64,000 nt of DNA. Source: Actinomycetota bacterium. Its GTDB lineage: Bacteria > Actinomycetota > Actinomycetes > Actinomycetales > Microbacteriaceae. How positions within the stretch are numbered: the stretch's first letter is position 1; the number at the start of each line of letters is the position of its first letter. A model generated the notes under the pieces. The model was not told the origin of the DNA and did no database searches. It worked only from the letters and a program-made list of their open reading frames with translations. A program made the position numbers and the translations under genes. Positions 1-10,756 of this stretch are shown here, piece after piece. The stretch spans positions 1-64,000 of the forward strand of contig JAIUPK010000004.1 in NCBI GenBank assembly GCA_020160915.1. Reading direction: 5' to 3'.

Positions 1-1381
<1,381 letters not shown>

Positions 1382-1539
1382 GATAACACTCACCCTTCGA
1401 GGGTAATGAGTATGTTCGCGTCCACTTTGTGGTTCCCGATTTACGGTCGGGAACTGCGCCCAGCTAACGGCGGGCTCTAATCACTTCGGTGATCGAGCTT
1501 GTCGAGATCTGGCCAGAAACTGATTGATAAATCAATAGT

Positions 1540-1657
1540 GTTTCGGCGGCCATAGCGAGAGGGAAACGCCCGGTTACATTCCGAACCCGGAAGCTAAGAC
1601 TCTCTGCGCCGATGGTACTGCAAGGGAGACTTTGTGGGAGAGTAGGACACCGCCGGA
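1540..1657 (+). rRNA. 5S rRNA
   Basis: The sequence begins GTTTCGGCGG and ends CACCGCCGGAC, and these ends pair as the terminal helix. Internal conserved segments (CCCGGTTACATTCCGAACCC, then GATGGTACTGC and GTGGGAGAGTAGG) are characteristic of 5S rRNA. It lies about 160 nt after the 23S gene, giving the normal 23S-5S order. The ends are approximate to within a few bases. Confidence 0.95.
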
Positions 1658-1670
1658 CTTCTTTGTAAAG

Positions 1671-1714
1671 TGGCCACCCCCGCTGTTAATAGCAGCGTGC
1701 GGGTGGCCATTTTG
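1671..1714 (+). terminator. rRNA operon terminator
   Basis: TGGCCACCC and GGGTGGCCA form a long GC-rich stem around an inner small hairpin (GCTGTTAATAGCAGC), followed by a short T run (ATTTTG). It lies 14 nt after the 5S gene and before the first protein gene, as expected for the end of the rRNA operon. Confidence 0.85.
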
Positions 1715-1739
1715 CGTTAACGATCCAGGAGACATCGAG

Positions 1740-2690
1740 ATGAACGACTCGCAGGGTAAGGACAAGCCCCGGGGCCAGCGCCCGGCCGGCGGTCGTCCGG
1801 CTGCCCGCACCGGAGGGGCGCCCCAGTCGGGGGCCCGATCCGCTCGCGGAGGCAAGCCCGATGAGAAGCGCCTCTGGACCAAGGGCGGCGCTCCCGCCCG
1901 CGGCGACAAGGATGCCCGTGAGCGCGAGACCCCGGAGGATCGCGACCCGTTCGGCATCCGATCGGTGCGGGCCCATCACGACGACCCGGTCATCCCAGAC
2001 GATGTTGTGCCCGGAGACCTTGATCGCGTCGCACGAAACGAATTGAAGACCCTCAGCAAGGAGAATGCCGAGGGCGTGGCACGTCATCTGGTCATGGCGG
2101 CACGGCTGATCGATGACGATCCCGAGCTCGCTCACCAGCACGCGATCTCTGCCGCGCGCCGCGCCGGCCGCATCGGTATTGTACGCGAGACCCTTGCGAT
2201 CACGGCGTACTCGACTGGCGACTACGCACTCGCGCTCCGTGAGCTGCGCACCTACCGCCGCATCACCGGCCGCGATGACCAGCTGCCCATGATGGTCGAC
2301 AGCGAGCGGGGGATGGGGCGGCCCGAGCGCGCACTCGAGCTCGGTCGATCCGTGCCCCGCGCGTCACTTCCGGTACCGGTGCAGGTGGAGCTCGCGATCG
2401 CGATGTCGGGCGCGCGGCTGGATCTCGGGCATCCCGAGGCTGCCCTGGCGGAGCTCGAGATACCTCAGCTCGACCCGACTGTCGCCTACTCGTGGAGCCC
2501 CGGCCTGTTCGACGCCTACGCGACGGTGCTCGAGGAGCTGGGTCGCAACGACGAGGCCGCCGAGTGGCTGCGCCGAGCGGATGTCGCCGCCGACGCACTT
2601 GACGAGACCGATCCCGAAGACGACGTCATCGAGGTGATCGAGGAGTTCGACGCGGACTCGGAGGAGGTCGTCGACCCCGATGAGCACTAG
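1740..2690 (+). CDS. Tetratricopeptide-like repeat protein
   Basis: 316 aa. A disordered, basic and Gly/Pro-rich N-terminus (about 1-70) is followed by helical repeats typical of TPR-like proteins (for example ARHLVMAARLIDDDPELAHQ and ALALRELRTYRRITG) and an acidic C-terminal tail. The ATG at 1740 is chosen because AGGAG sits 8 nt upstream; an in-frame extension to 1632 would run through the 5S end and the terminator. Its last 11 nt overlap the next gene, so the two are translationally coupled. Homologues occupy this position in related actinobacteria. Probably a protein-interaction scaffold; the partner is unknown. Confidence 0.85.
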   Translation: MNDSQGKDKPRGQRPAGGRPAARTGGAPQSGARSARGGKPDEKRLWTKGGAPARGDKDARERETPEDRDPFGIRSVRAHHDDPVIPDDVVPGDLDRVARNELKTLSKENAEGVARHLVMAARLIDDDPELAHQHAISAARRAGRIGIVRETLAITAYSTGDYALALRELRTYRRITGRDDQLPMMVDSERGMGRPERALELGRSVPRASLPVPVQVELAIAMSGARLDLGHPEAALAELEIPQLDPTVAYSWSPGLFDAYATVLEELGRNDEAAEWLRRADVAADALDETDPEDDVIEVIEEFDADSEEVVDPDEH

Positions 2691-3678
2691 AACGCCTCTC
2701 GGCTCGGTCGAGGTCGTCCTGGCCGATCTCGATGGTGTGATCTACCGCGGGCCGGGCGCCATCGAATATGCCGTCGAGAGCATAAACGCGATCCCGACGT
2801 CCGTCAGCGTCGGCTACATCACGAACAATGCCTCGCGAACGGATACTACAGTCGCGGGCCACCTCACCGAGTTGGGCCTCACCGTGGCTCCCCGCGACGT
2901 GGTCACCTCACCGCAGGCGGCCGTCACGCTGCTCTCCGGTCTCGTGCCGGTCGGATCGACCGTGTTGGTCGTGGGCGGCGATGGGCTGACCACCGAGGTG
3001 GAGCGGGCCGGGTTCGTCGTGACGCGCTCGGCCCTGGATTCGCCGGCTGCCGTGATCCAGGGCTTCGACCCCACGGTGGGCTGGGTTCACCTGGCCGAAG
3101 CCGCATTCGCTCTCAACGGCGGTGGCGAGTCCGTGCACTGGGTCGCCACGAACACGGACTGGACGATTCCCCAGGCCCGGGGCATCGCGCCCGGTAACGG
3201 CACTCTGGTCTCGGCGGTTCACACCGCCGTGGGGAGGCTTCCCATTGTCGCTGGCAAGCCCGAGGTCGCGATCTTCGAGGAGGCGTTCGCGCGGTTCGGT
3301 TCGCGTGCGGCGCTGATGATCGGTGACCGGTTGGACACTGACATCCTCGGGGCGAATCGCTCGGGTATCCCCTCCGCACTCGTTCTGACAGGGATCGATC
3401 AGGCAAAGCAGGTGCTTGCGGCCGCGCCCGACGAGCGGCCGACCTACATTCTGGAGGACCTGCGCGAGCTGCACCTGCCTTACCCCGAAACGGTGTCCGA
3501 GGAATTCGCCGGGGGAGTCGACACGATCGTGGGCTCGGCCCGCGTCAGGCGCACCGGCCAGGTGCTCACGGTGGAGTCGGGGTCGGGAGTGGACCTGCTG
3601 CGCGCCGGCGCCGCATCCATCTGGAACTCGGGAATGGCCATCTACGCGCTCGACGTGCCCGCCGAACTATATTCGTGA
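2680..3678 (+). CDS. HAD-IIA family hydrolase (NagD/PGP-like phosphatase)
   Basis: 332 aa. HAD motif I is ADLDGV, with nucleophile D16 and acid/base D18. Motif II is the Thr in YITNNASRT, the motif III lysine is in GKPEVAIFEEAF, and motif IV is MIGDRLDTDILGANRSG. The order and cap placement fit HAD subfamily IIA, which dephosphorylates small sugar or glycolytic phosphates such as 2-phosphoglycolate. The start overlaps the previous stop (ATGAGCACTAG). A C-terminal extension of about 60 aa beyond the core has no recognised motif. The exact substrate is not predictable. Confidence 0.92.
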   Translation: MSTRTPLGSVEVVLADLDGVIYRGPGAIEYAVESINAIPTSVSVGYITNNASRTDTTVAGHLTELGLTVAPRDVVTSPQAAVTLLSGLVPVGSTVLVVGGDGLTTEVERAGFVVTRSALDSPAAVIQGFDPTVGWVHLAEAAFALNGGGESVHWVATNTDWTIPQARGIAPGNGTLVSAVHTAVGRLPIVAGKPEVAIFEEAFARFGSRAALMIGDRLDTDILGANRSGIPSALVLTGIDQAKQVLAAAPDERPTYILEDLRELHLPYPETVSEEFAGGVDTIVGSARVRRTGQVLTVESGSGVDLLRAGAASIWNSGMAIYALDVPAELYS

Positions 3679-3680
3679 GC

Positions 3681-3851
3681 ATGAGCGACGACAGCGCACC
3701 CGTGGACGGCACCGATTCGGATGCCCTGCTCTCCCGACTCCGCCTGATCGAGGATCAGCCGCTCGAGTCGCGGGCTGCGGCCTTCGCGCAGCTGCACGAC
3801 GAGCTGCAGGCGCGTCTCGAGGGCGGGGACGCCCCGGCCAGCCATGGCTGA
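3681..3851 (+). CDS. Small acidic protein between HAD hydrolase and tlyA
   Basis: 56 aa, reading MSDDSAPVDG at the N-terminus and ending PASHG. It starts 2 nt after the HAD stop and has the same codon bias and strand as its neighbours. An amphipathic helix (about residues 16-47, Leu/Glu/Arg rich, containing LEDQPLES-like and HDELQARLEG segments) could form a coiled coil. A short protein in this slot is common in related genomes. No function is known. The alternative is a non-coding linker, but the tight spacing and in-frame GC3 pattern favour a gene. Confidence 0.65.
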   Translation: MSDDSAPVDGTDSDALLSRLRLIEDQPLESRAAAFAQLHDELQARLEGGDAPASHG

Positions 3852-3897
3852 GCCATGGCTGAGCCGTGGCGCCGGCTTGCTATGGACGTGCTGACGC

Positions 3898-4692
3898 GTG
3901 ACTGACGCCCGGCTGGATGCCGCCCTCGCCGCGCGCGGGCTCGCCCGGTCGCGCACCCACGCGGCGAAGCTCATCGCCGACGGGCTCGTCACCGTCGATG
4001 GCGTACCGGTCGTCAAGCCGTCGGCGAGCGTCGGCGAGGGCCAGCGCATCGAGGTCGCAGGGGCCGATGACTACGTCAGCCGGGCGGCCCACAAGCTCAT
4101 GGCCGCGCTCGATGGTTTCGGCATCGATCCGGCCGGTCGCCTGTGTCTCGACGTCGGCGCATCCACAGGAGGCTTCACCCAGGTACTCCTGGAGCGCGGG
4201 GCGAGCCGCGTGATCGCGCTCGATGTCGGTCACGGGCAGCTCGCGGCATCCATTCGCGCGGATGCCCGGGTGAGCGTCGTCGAGGGGTCGAACGCCCGCT
4301 ATCTGACCGCCCCGACACTCGCCGAGCAGAGCGGGGTGACCGAGGTGCCGACCCTGGTGGTCGGGGATCTCAGCTTCATCTCGCTGCCCATGGTGCTGCC
4401 GGCGCTCGTCGAGACTGTGGGTCTTGGCGCGGACTACGTGCTGCTCATCAAGCCTCAGTTCGAGGTCGGCCGCGGCGGAATTCGCGAGGGAATCGTGCGC
4501 GATGCCGGGCTACGCGAGGACGCCATCAACGGTGTGCTCTGGGCCGCGTGGGATCTCGGGCTGCCGACGGCGGGTATCCTTCCCTCCCCAATCGCCGGAA
4601 ACGCCGGCAACCGTGAGTATCTTGCCTGGTTGAGTGCTGGTGTCGGCAGCAATCCGACAGAATGGAGACACGAGGTCTCTGCAGTGGCCTGA
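3898..4692 (+). CDS. tlyA: TlyA family rRNA 2'-O-methyltransferase (cytidine)
   Basis: 264 aa from a GTG start. An N-terminal S4 RNA-binding domain (RLDAALAARGLARSRTHAAK) precedes an FtsJ-like methyltransferase domain with the SAM-binding motif CLDVGASTGGFTQVLLERG, then GDLSFISL and LIKPQFEVG. Family members methylate C1920 of 23S rRNA and, in the longer type, C1409 of 16S rRNA, which makes ribosomes sensitive to capreomycin and viomycin. Whether this is the 23S-only or the dual-specificity type cannot be decided by eye. It lies in the conserved block before nadK and recN. Confidence 0.93.
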   Translation: MTDARLDAALAARGLARSRTHAAKLIADGLVTVDGVPVVKPSASVGEGQRIEVAGADDYVSRAAHKLMAALDGFGIDPAGRLCLDVGASTGGFTQVLLERGASRVIALDVGHGQLAASIRADARVSVVEGSNARYLTAPTLAEQSGVTEVPTLVVGDLSFISLPMVLPALVETVGLGADYVLLIKPQFEVGRGGIREGIVRDAGLREDAINGVLWAAWDLGLPTAGILPSPIAGNAGNREYLAWLSAGVGSNPTEWRHEVSAVA

Positions 4693-4713
4693 TCGATGAA
4701 GGAGCACTCTCCC

Positions 4714-5640
4714 GTGACAGCCGAACGACACATCCTCGTCGTGGCGCACACCGGCCGCTCCGACTCGATGGATGCCGCGATCACCGTCTGCCGTCAGCTC
4801 ATCGCCGACGGACTGACCCCGGTGCTCAGCGCCGACGAGTACGCGAGCATGCTGGCCGAGGCTCCCGACCTGGTGCCGATTGCGCTGCTCGGCGACTCGG
4901 TCACCATCGGTGACCTCGAGCTGGTGATCGTGCTCGGTGGCGACGGCACCATCCTGCGCGCGGCCGAGATCGCGCGCGGCTGTTCTGCGCCGCTGCTGGG
5001 CGTGAATCTCGGGCACGTGGGCTTCCTCGCCGAGAGCGAGCGGGAGGACCTCACCGAGACCGTCACCCGGGCACTTGCGAGGGACTACCTAGTCGAAGAG
5101 CGCATGACGCTGTCGGTGCGCATCAAGGTCGACGCCGAGGTCATCTACGAGACGTGGGCGCTGAATGAGGCCACGGTCGAGAAGGCAAGCCGAGAGCGGA
5201 TGCTCGAGGTCGTCATCGAGGTCGACGGTCGTCCGCTGTCGTCGTTCGGCTGCGACGGCGTGGTGATGTCCACCCCGACCGGGTCGACGGCGTACGCCTT
5301 CTCCGCCGGGGGACCGGTGGTCTGGCCGAGCCTCGAGGCCCTGCTGCTCGTGCCGCTGAGCCCGCACGCGCTGTTCGCCCGCCCGCTCGTCGTCGGTCCC
5401 GATTCCGCCCTCGCGGTGGAGGTGCTCGATCGCACCCAGGGCACCGGCGTGCTGTGGTGCGACGGTCGGCGCACCCACGACCTGCCGCCCGGTGCGCGCG
5501 TGGTGGTGCGGCGTTCGCCGGTGCCGGTGCGCCTCGCCCGGCTCAGCCAGGGGCCGTTCACCGACCGCTTGGTCAACAAGTTCAACCTCCCGGTCTCCGG
5601 CTGGCGGGGTCCGATCGGCGAGGAGGCACGCACCTCGTGA
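4714..5640 (+). CDS. nadK: NAD kinase
   Basis: 308 aa. It phosphorylates NAD to NADP with ATP in the cytoplasm. The diagnostic GGDG motif (VIVLGGDGTILRAAEI), NLGHVGFLAE, the second conserved motif STPTGSTAYAFSAGGP and a C-terminal beta-sandwich are all visible. The GTG at 4714 is chosen because AAGGAG lies 9 nt upstream; an ATG at 4696 in the same frame would put that Shine-Dalgarno inside the gene. The stop overlaps the recN start by 4 nt (GTGA). This adjacency to recN is usual in actinobacteria. Confidence 0.93.
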   Translation: MTAERHILVVAHTGRSDSMDAAITVCRQLIADGLTPVLSADEYASMLAEAPDLVPIALLGDSVTIGDLELVIVLGGDGTILRAAEIARGCSAPLLGVNLGHVGFLAESEREDLTETVTRALARDYLVEERMTLSVRIKVDAEVIYETWALNEATVEKASRERMLEVVIEVDGRPLSSFGCDGVVMSTPTGSTAYAFSAGGPVVWPSLEALLLVPLSPHALFARPLVVGPDSALAVEVLDRTQGTGVLWCDGRRTHDLPPGARVVVRRSPVPVRLARLSQGPFTDRLVNKFNLPVSGWRGPIGEEARTS

Positions 5641-7328
5641 TCGAAGAGATCTCCATTCGCGATCTGGGGGTCATCGGCGAGGCTCGCCTGCCGCTCGGCC
5701 CCGGATTCACCGCGCTGACGGGTGAGACGGGCGCGGGAAAGACGATGGTCGTCACCGCCCTCGGCTTGCTGCTGGGCGAGAGATCCGACAGCGCCGCCAT
5801 TCGTTCCGGCAGCGCGCAGGCCGTCGTGGAGGGCCGCTGGCTGATCGACCCCGACGGCCCGGTCGCCGAGCGGGTTCGGGATGCCGGCGGCGAGCTCGAT
5901 GGTGCCGAGCTCATCCTCGGCCGTTCCGTGTCGCCGGAGGGCCGCAGTCGCGCGGTCGTCGGCGGCCGCAGCGCCCCGGTCGGCGTGCTCAGCGAGGTCG
6001 GCCAGCAGTTGGTCATCGTGCACGGCCAGTCCGATCAGGTGCGTCTTCGCTCGGCCACGGCCCAGCGCGAGGCCCTCGATCGATTCGCCGGGGTCGAGCT
6101 TGCACCCCTCCTCGAGGAGTACCAGGCGGTGTATCGCCGGTGGCAGGCGACCCAGGGTGAACTCGATGTGCTCGTGGCGGAGCGCGACCGTCGTTCGCGC
6201 GAGGCCGAGGAACTGCGCATCGCGATGGCCGAGATCGAAGCGGTGAATCCGCGTCGCGGCGAGGACGAGGAGCTGGCCGAGCGCGCCGATCGCCTCACCA
6301 ATCTCGAAGACCTTCGGTTCGCGGCATCCCAGGCCCATGATCTGCTGTCGAGCGAGACGTCGGACGATGGGAACGACGTCGTGGGGTTGCTCGCCTCGGC
6401 CAGGCGCCAAGTTGAGCGCGTCGCCGAGCACGACGCGGCGCTCGGGCCGATCGCCGAGGGGATTGCCGCGGCATCCTTCACGATCTCGGAGCTGTCGACC
6501 CAGCTGGCGAGCTATCTCAGCGGCCTCGACGCCGACGGTGCCCGTGAGCTCGAAGTCGTGCAGGAGCGCCGGGCCACCCTGAGTGCGCTCGTGCGCAAGT
6601 TCGGCCCGACGCTGGATCACGCCATCGACTACCTCGACTCGGGCAGCGGGCGCCTGCTCGAGCTCGACAACGACTCGACGCGCATCGAGTCCCTCGGCGC
6701 TGAGGTCGAGGCCGACCGGGCAATGGTGATCGAGCTCGCGTCCCGCATCACCCAGGTGCGCACGCTCAATGCAGCGCGCCTGTCGGAGCGGGTCACCGCC
6801 GAACTGTCGGCGCTCGCGATGGCCAACGCCGCGATCACGGTGACCGTGGAGGATCGGCCGGACTACTCGCTGACGGGCAAAGACCGGGTGTCGATTCTGC
6901 TGCAGCCCCATCCGGGCGCCGAACCCCGACCGATCAGCAAGGGTGCCTCGGGCGGCGAGCTCTCGCGGGTGATGCTGGCCATCGAGGTCGTGCTCGCGGG
7001 AACCGACCCGGTGCCCACGTTCGTGTTCGACGAGATCGATGCCGGCGTCGGCGGCGCCAGTGCGACCGAGGTCGGGCGACGACTCGCGCACCTCGCCGAG
7101 TCCGCCCAGGTGATCGTCGTGACCCACCTCGCGCAGGTCGCCGCCTTCTCCACGAATCATCTCGTGGTCGAGAAGGGCACCGACGGATCCATCACCTCGA
7201 GCAACGTGCGCCTGGTGCACGCCGAGGAGCGCACGGCCGAGATGGCGCGACTGCTCAGCGGCAATCCCGACTCCGAGACGGCCCTCGCGCACGCCCGCGA
7301 GCTGCTCGAGGCGGCACACGCGAGGTGA
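5637..7328 (+). CDS. recN: DNA repair protein RecN
   Basis: 563 aa SMC-like ATPase. Walker A is GETGAGKTMVV at residues 29-39, a long coiled-coil middle region is rich in Glu/Arg/Leu heptads, and the C-terminal half carries the ABC signature ASGGELSRVMLAIE and Walker B FVFDEIDAGVGG. RecN gathers broken DNA ends for recombinational repair. The GTG at 5637 overlaps the nadK stop and gives the canonical MIEEISIRDLG-type N-terminus, so the longer in-frame extension is rejected. A 74 nt gap follows before pyrG. Confidence 0.95.
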   Translation: MIEEISIRDLGVIGEARLPLGPGFTALTGETGAGKTMVVTALGLLLGERSDSAAIRSGSAQAVVEGRWLIDPDGPVAERVRDAGGELDGAELILGRSVSPEGRSRAVVGGRSAPVGVLSEVGQQLVIVHGQSDQVRLRSATAQREALDRFAGVELAPLLEEYQAVYRRWQATQGELDVLVAERDRRSREAEELRIAMAEIEAVNPRRGEDEELAERADRLTNLEDLRFAASQAHDLLSSETSDDGNDVVGLLASARRQVERVAEHDAALGPIAEGIAAASFTISELSTQLASYLSGLDADGARELEVVQERRATLSALVRKFGPTLDHAIDYLDSGSGRLLELDNDSTRIESLGAEVEADRAMVIELASRITQVRTLNAARLSERVTAELSALAMANAAITVTVEDRPDYSLTGKDRVSILLQPHPGAEPRPISKGASGGELSRVMLAIEVVLAGTDPVPTFVFDEIDAGVGGASATEVGRRLAHLAESAQVIVVTHLAQVAAFSTNHLVVEKGTDGSITSSNVRLVHAEERTAEMARLLSGNPDSETALAHARELLEAAHAR

Positions 7329-7388
7329 GTCGCGGGTTTCGTTCGCCCTGAGCACAGCGCGTCGGGGAGTGCGGGTCAATTAGTCGGA

Positions 7389-7394
7389 TACGAT
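7389..7394 (+). promoter_or_regulatory. Candidate -10 element of a leaderless pyrG promoter
   Basis: TACGAT at 7389-7394 ends 8 nt before the GTG start of pyrG at 7403, and no Shine-Dalgarno sequence lies between them. A transcript starting at the usual distance from this element would begin at or next to the start codon. No strong -35 is seen. This is an inference from spacing only. Confidence 0.4.
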
Positions 7395-7402
7395 GAAACC
7401 CC

Positions 7403-9100
7403 GTGGTGGATAAATCTTCAGCGGGCGTTACCAAGCACATCTTCGTCACCGGGGGCGTCGTCTCCTCGCTCGGTAAGGGCCTCACCGCTGCCAGTCTGGG
7501 CAACCTGCTGACCGCCCGCGGCCTGCGCGTCGTGATGCAGAAGCTGGATCCGTACCTCAACGTCGATCCCGGAACGATGAACCCGTTCCAGCACGGCGAG
7601 GTGTTCGTCACCGATGACGGCGCCGAGACCGACCTCGACATCGGCCACTACGAGCGATTCCTCGACATCAACCTCGACCAGGCCGCCAACGTCACCACCG
7701 GCCAGATCTACTCGACCGTGATCGCCCGGGAGCGCAGGGGCGAGTACCTCGGTGACACGGTGCAGGTCATCCCGCACATCACCGACGAGATCAAGCGACG
7801 GATGCGCCTGCAGGCGCAGCCCGGACCCGCCGGCGAGCCCGCCCCCGACGTGATCATCACGGAGATCGGTGGAACGGTCGGCGACATCGAGAGCCAGCCC
7901 TTCATTGAGTCGGCACGCCAGGTGCGCCACGAGCTGGGTCGCAAGAACGTGTTCTTCGTGCACGTCTCCCTGGTTCCTTACATGGGCGCCTCGGGGGAGC
8001 AGAAGACCAAACCCACCCAGCATTCGGTCGCAGCCCTGCGGTCCATCGGCATCCAGCCTGACGCGCTCGTGCTGCGCAGCGACCGCCCGGTCTCCGACAG
8101 CAACAAGCGCAAGATCGCGCTCATGTGCGACGTCGATGAGGCCGCCGTGGTCAACGCGGTGGATGTGCCGAGCATCTACGACATCCCCACGATGCTCCAC
8201 GATCAGGGCCTCGACGCCTACATCATCGAGCAGCTCGGCCTCGTGGCCGGCGAGGTCAACTGGGATGGCTGGAGCGAGCTGCTCAAGGCCGTGCACGACC
8301 CCAAGGACGAGGTGACCATCGGTCTGGTCGGCAAGTACATCGACCTGCCCGACGCGTACCTCTCCGTCACCGAGGCGCTCAAGGCGGGTGGCTTCGCCCA
8401 CCAGACCAAGGTCGTCATCAAGTGGGTTCCCTCCGACCTGTGCGAGACCCCCGAGGGCGCAGCCAAGATGCTGGGCGACCTCGACGGCATGCTCGTTCCC
8501 GGCGGTTTCGGCGTGCGCGGCATCGAGGGCAAGCTGGGCGCGTTGAAGTTCGCTCGGGAGAACGCGCTGCCGACCCTCGGCCTGTGCCTCGGCCTGCAGT
8601 GCATGGTGATCGAGTACGCGCGCGACGTGGTGGGGCTCGCCGGGGCATCCTCGTCGGAGTTCGACCCCGACACGCAGTACCCCGTGATCGCGACAATGGC
8701 CGAGCAGGTCGACATCATCGACCACGGTGACATGGGCGGCACGATGCGTCTCGGCCTGTATGACGCGGCGCTCGAGCCCGGCTCGATCGTGGAGGAGCTC
8801 TACGGCGCTCCGACCGTCGCCGAGCGCCACCGGCACCGCTATGAGGTCAACAACGCCTACCGCGACCAGATCGCCGAGGCCGGCCTGAGCTTCTCCGGCA
8901 TCTCGCCCGACCGCACGCTCGTCGAGTTCGTCGAGCTGCCGCGCGACGTGCACCCGTTCTACGTGGGCACGCAGGCGCACCCGGAGCTGCGTTCGCGGCC
9001 CAACCACGCGCATCCGCTGTTCCGCGGCCTGGTCGATGCGGCGCTTCGCCGCCAGCAGGCCAGTCGCTTGTTCGAGGTTCCGGATCCGCCGGATGAGTGA
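7403..9100 (+). CDS. pyrG: CTP synthase
   Basis: 565 aa. It makes CTP from UTP, glutamine and ATP. The N-terminal synthase domain begins [16 protein letters not shown], with the P-loop-like [10 protein letters not shown] and [13 protein letters not shown]. The C-terminal class I glutamine amidotransferase domain has the nucleophile elbow [10 protein letters not shown] and the catalytic HPEL near the C-terminus. Length is normal for the family. Two adjacent GTG codons (7403, 7406) can both start it. No ribosome binding site is visible, consistent with a leaderless mRNA. The stop overlaps the following ATG. Confidence 0.96.
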   Translation: MVDKSSAGVTKHIFVTGGVVSSLGKGLTAASLGNLLTARGLRVVMQKLDPYLNVDPGTMNPFQHGEVFVTDDGAETDLDIGHYERFLDINLDQAANVTTGQIYSTVIARERRGEYLGDTVQVIPHITDEIKRRMRLQAQPGPAGEPAPDVIITEIGGTVGDIESQPFIESARQVRHELGRKNVFFVHVSLVPYMGASGEQKTKPTQHSVAALRSIGIQPDALVLRSDRPVSDSNKRKIALMCDVDEAAVVNAVDVPSIYDIPTMLHDQGLDAYIIEQLGLVAGEVNWDGWSELLKAVHDPKDEVTIGLVGKYIDLPDAYLSVTEALKAGGFAHQTKVVIKWVPSDLCETPEGAAKMLGDLDGMLVPGGFGVRGIEGKLGALKFARENALPTLGLCLGLQCMVIEYARDVVGLAGASSSEFDPDTQYPVIATMAEQVDIIDHGDMGGTMRLGLYDAALEPGSIVEELYGAPTVAERHRHRYEVNNAYRDQIAEAGLSFSGISPDRTLVEFVELPRDVHPFYVGTQAHPELRSRPNHAHPLFRGLVDAALRRQQASRLFEVPDPPDE

Positions 9101-9716
9101 TCTGCGCGACGACCCGACTTCGCCCCCCGTGCTCTCCAGCGAGCGCGTTTTCGACGGGCGGGTCTGGGATGTGCGGCGCGAGACATTCGAGCTCGGTGAC
9201 GCCACCATCCTGCGCGACTTCGTCGATCACCCGGGCGCGGTCGCGGTGCTCGCAATGGATGAGCGTGATCGCGTGCTGCTCATCAAGCAGTACCGGCACC
9301 CGGTGCGCTCACGCGACTGGGAGCTGCCGGCGGGACTCCTCGACATCTCGGGGGAGTCGCCGCTGCTAGCGGCCCAGCGCGAGCTGGCCGAAGAGGTCGA
9401 CCTCGTCGCCGAGACCTGGGACCTGCTCAGCGACTTCATGACCTCGCCCGGCGGAAGCAACGAGGTGATCCGCATCTACCTCGCCCGTGGGGTCAGCGCG
9501 GCACCGACAGTGTTCGAACGCACCGAGGAGGAGGCCGACATCGAGCAGCGCTGGGTTCCGCTCGACGAGGCCGTCGACGCCGTGCTCAGCCGCGAGGTGC
9601 AGAACGCGATACTGTGCCTGGCCGTGCTTGCCGCATCTGCGGGACGGGACAGGGGCTGGCAGACACTCGGGCCGGTCGATTCGCCGTGGCCGCGGCATCC
9701 GCTCGAGAGGTCATGA
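9093..9716 (+). CDS. Nudix hydrolase, ADP-ribose pyrophosphatase-like
   Basis: 207 aa. The Nudix box spans [18 protein letters not shown] and AEEVDL, matching G-x5-E-x7-REUxEExGU. The preceding [10 protein letters not shown] and following [17 protein letters not shown] are typical of the ADP-ribose pyrophosphatase (NudF) subgroup. It hydrolyses nucleoside diphosphate-linked metabolites. The ATG at 9093 overlaps the pyrG stop (ATGAGTGA). Its own stop overlaps the xerD start by 4 nt. Confidence 0.92.
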   Translation: MSDLRDDPTSPPVLSSERVFDGRVWDVRRETFELGDATILRDFVDHPGAVAVLAMDERDRVLLIKQYRHPVRSRDWELPAGLLDISGESPLLAAQRELAEEVDLVAETWDLLSDFMTSPGGSNEVIRIYLARGVSAAPTVFERTEEEADIEQRWVPLDEAVDAVLSREVQNAILCLAVLAASAGRDRGWQTLGPVDSPWPRHPLERS

Positions 9717-10618
9717 CCGCGCTGTCGACCGCAGTCGACAGGTATCTGCGGCACGTCTCGATCGAGCGGGGACTCTCGATCAACACCGTGCAGGCGTACC
9801 GCCGCGATCTGGGTGCGTACACCGAGACTCTCACCCGGCGAGGAATCGAGACGCCCGAGGGCATCTCGGCGGATGACGTCGCCGCCTTCGCGCACGAGTT
9901 GCGCACCCGGGCCGATCCACTGACCGCCTCGTCGGTGGCGCGCATGCTGTCGTCGGTGCGCGGGTTCCACCGGTTCCTGCTCGACGAGGGCCTCGTGACC
10001 GCGGATGCCGCGGTCGACGCCGCCCCGCCGAAACTGCCACTGCGGCTGCCCAAAGCCATCACGATCGAGCAGATGGCCTCGGTGCTCGCCGCCACCGACG
10101 GAGACGAGATCCAGGCGATGCGCGACAAGGCGCTGCTCGAGCTGCTGTACGCGACCGGCGCCCGTGTCTCGGAGGCCGTGGCGCTCAACGTCGACGACGT
10201 GATCGACGGTGACGTGGTGCGGTTGTTCGGCAAGGGCAGCAAGCAGCGCATCGTTCCAGTCGGAAGCTTCGCGCAGGCCGCGATCGATGCCTACCTCGTG
10301 CGTGCGCGTCCGGTGTTCTCGGCTCGCGGCACGGCGACCCCCGCACTCTTCCTCGGGGCCCGCGGGCAGCGGGTATCGCGGCAGAACGCGTGGCTGATCA
10401 TCCGAGCGGCCGCCGAACGGGCCCAACTGGGGATCGAGATCTCGCCGCACACGTTCAGGCACTCGTTCGCGACGCACCTGCTGCAGGGCGGCGCCGATGT
10501 GCGGGTGGTGCAGGAGTTGCTCGGGCACTCGAGCGTCGCGACGACGCAGATCTACACGATGGTCACCGCCGACACCCTGCGCGACATGTACACGACGGCG
10601 CATCCGCGGGCGCGCTGA
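9713..10618 (+). CDS. xerD: Tyrosine recombinase XerD
   Basis: 301 aa. The N-terminal SAM-like core-binding domain contains [19 protein letters not shown]. The catalytic domain carries the R of [13 protein letters not shown], HxxR in [15 protein letters not shown], the second His in [15 protein letters not shown] and the nucleophile Tyr in QIY. With XerC it resolves chromosome dimers at dif. Clustering with parA and scpAB fits a chromosome-segregation neighbourhood. The ATG at 9713 overlaps the previous stop and gives the standard N-terminus. Confidence 0.94.
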   Translation: MTALSTAVDRYLRHVSIERGLSINTVQAYRRDLGAYTETLTRRGIETPEGISADDVAAFAHELRTRADPLTASSVARMLSSVRGFHRFLLDEGLVTADAAVDAAPPKLPLRLPKAITIEQMASVLAATDGDEIQAMRDKALLELLYATGARVSEAVALNVDDVIDGDVVRLFGKGSKQRIVPVGSFAQAAIDAYLVRARPVFSARGTATPALFLGARGQRVSRQNAWLIIRAAAERAQLGIEISPHTFRHSFATHLLQGGADVRVVQELLGHSSVATTQIYTMVTADTLRDMYTTAHPRAR

Positions 10619-10674
10619 TCGAGCTCCGGCGACCGAGCGAGTCGAGCGGTGATCGAGCGAGTCGAGATCCTAAC

Positions 10675-10711
10675 CCTCTACCTGAACTAGAGGTGACCCC
10701 GCCGCGGCGGG
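10675..10711 (+). terminator. Pair of inverted repeats between xerD and parA
   Basis: CCTCTA-N7-TAGAGG (10675-10693) is followed by the perfect 14 nt palindrome CCCGCCGCGGCGGG (10698-10711). There is no T run. They could terminate the upstream operon or act as an operator for parA. A degenerate tandem of CGAGCGAGTCGAG (about 10633-10667) lies just before them. Confidence 0.35.
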
Positions 10712-10744
10712 TGTGTGGGCACGGGGTGGCGCGCGGCGCACGCG

Positions 10745-10750
10745 TACACT
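10745..10750 (+). promoter_or_regulatory. Candidate -10 element of a leaderless parA promoter
   Basis: TACACT at 10745-10750 ends 6 nt before the ATG at 10757, and no Shine-Dalgarno sequence is present. The spacing places the transcription start at or beside the A of the start codon. No clear -35 is visible. Confidence 0.45.
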
Positions 10751-10756
10751 TTCCCC

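Noticed and set aside
5145-7379. 744 aa minus-strand open frame opposite nadK and recN
   Set aside because: Arg/His/Gly/Leu-rich translation typical of the antisense of GC-rich genes; the plus strand has complete NAD kinase and RecN motifs.
7418-9208. 596 aa minus-strand open frame opposite pyrG
   Set aside because: Shadow of CTP synthase; low-complexity Val/Asp/Leu/His composition and no known motif.
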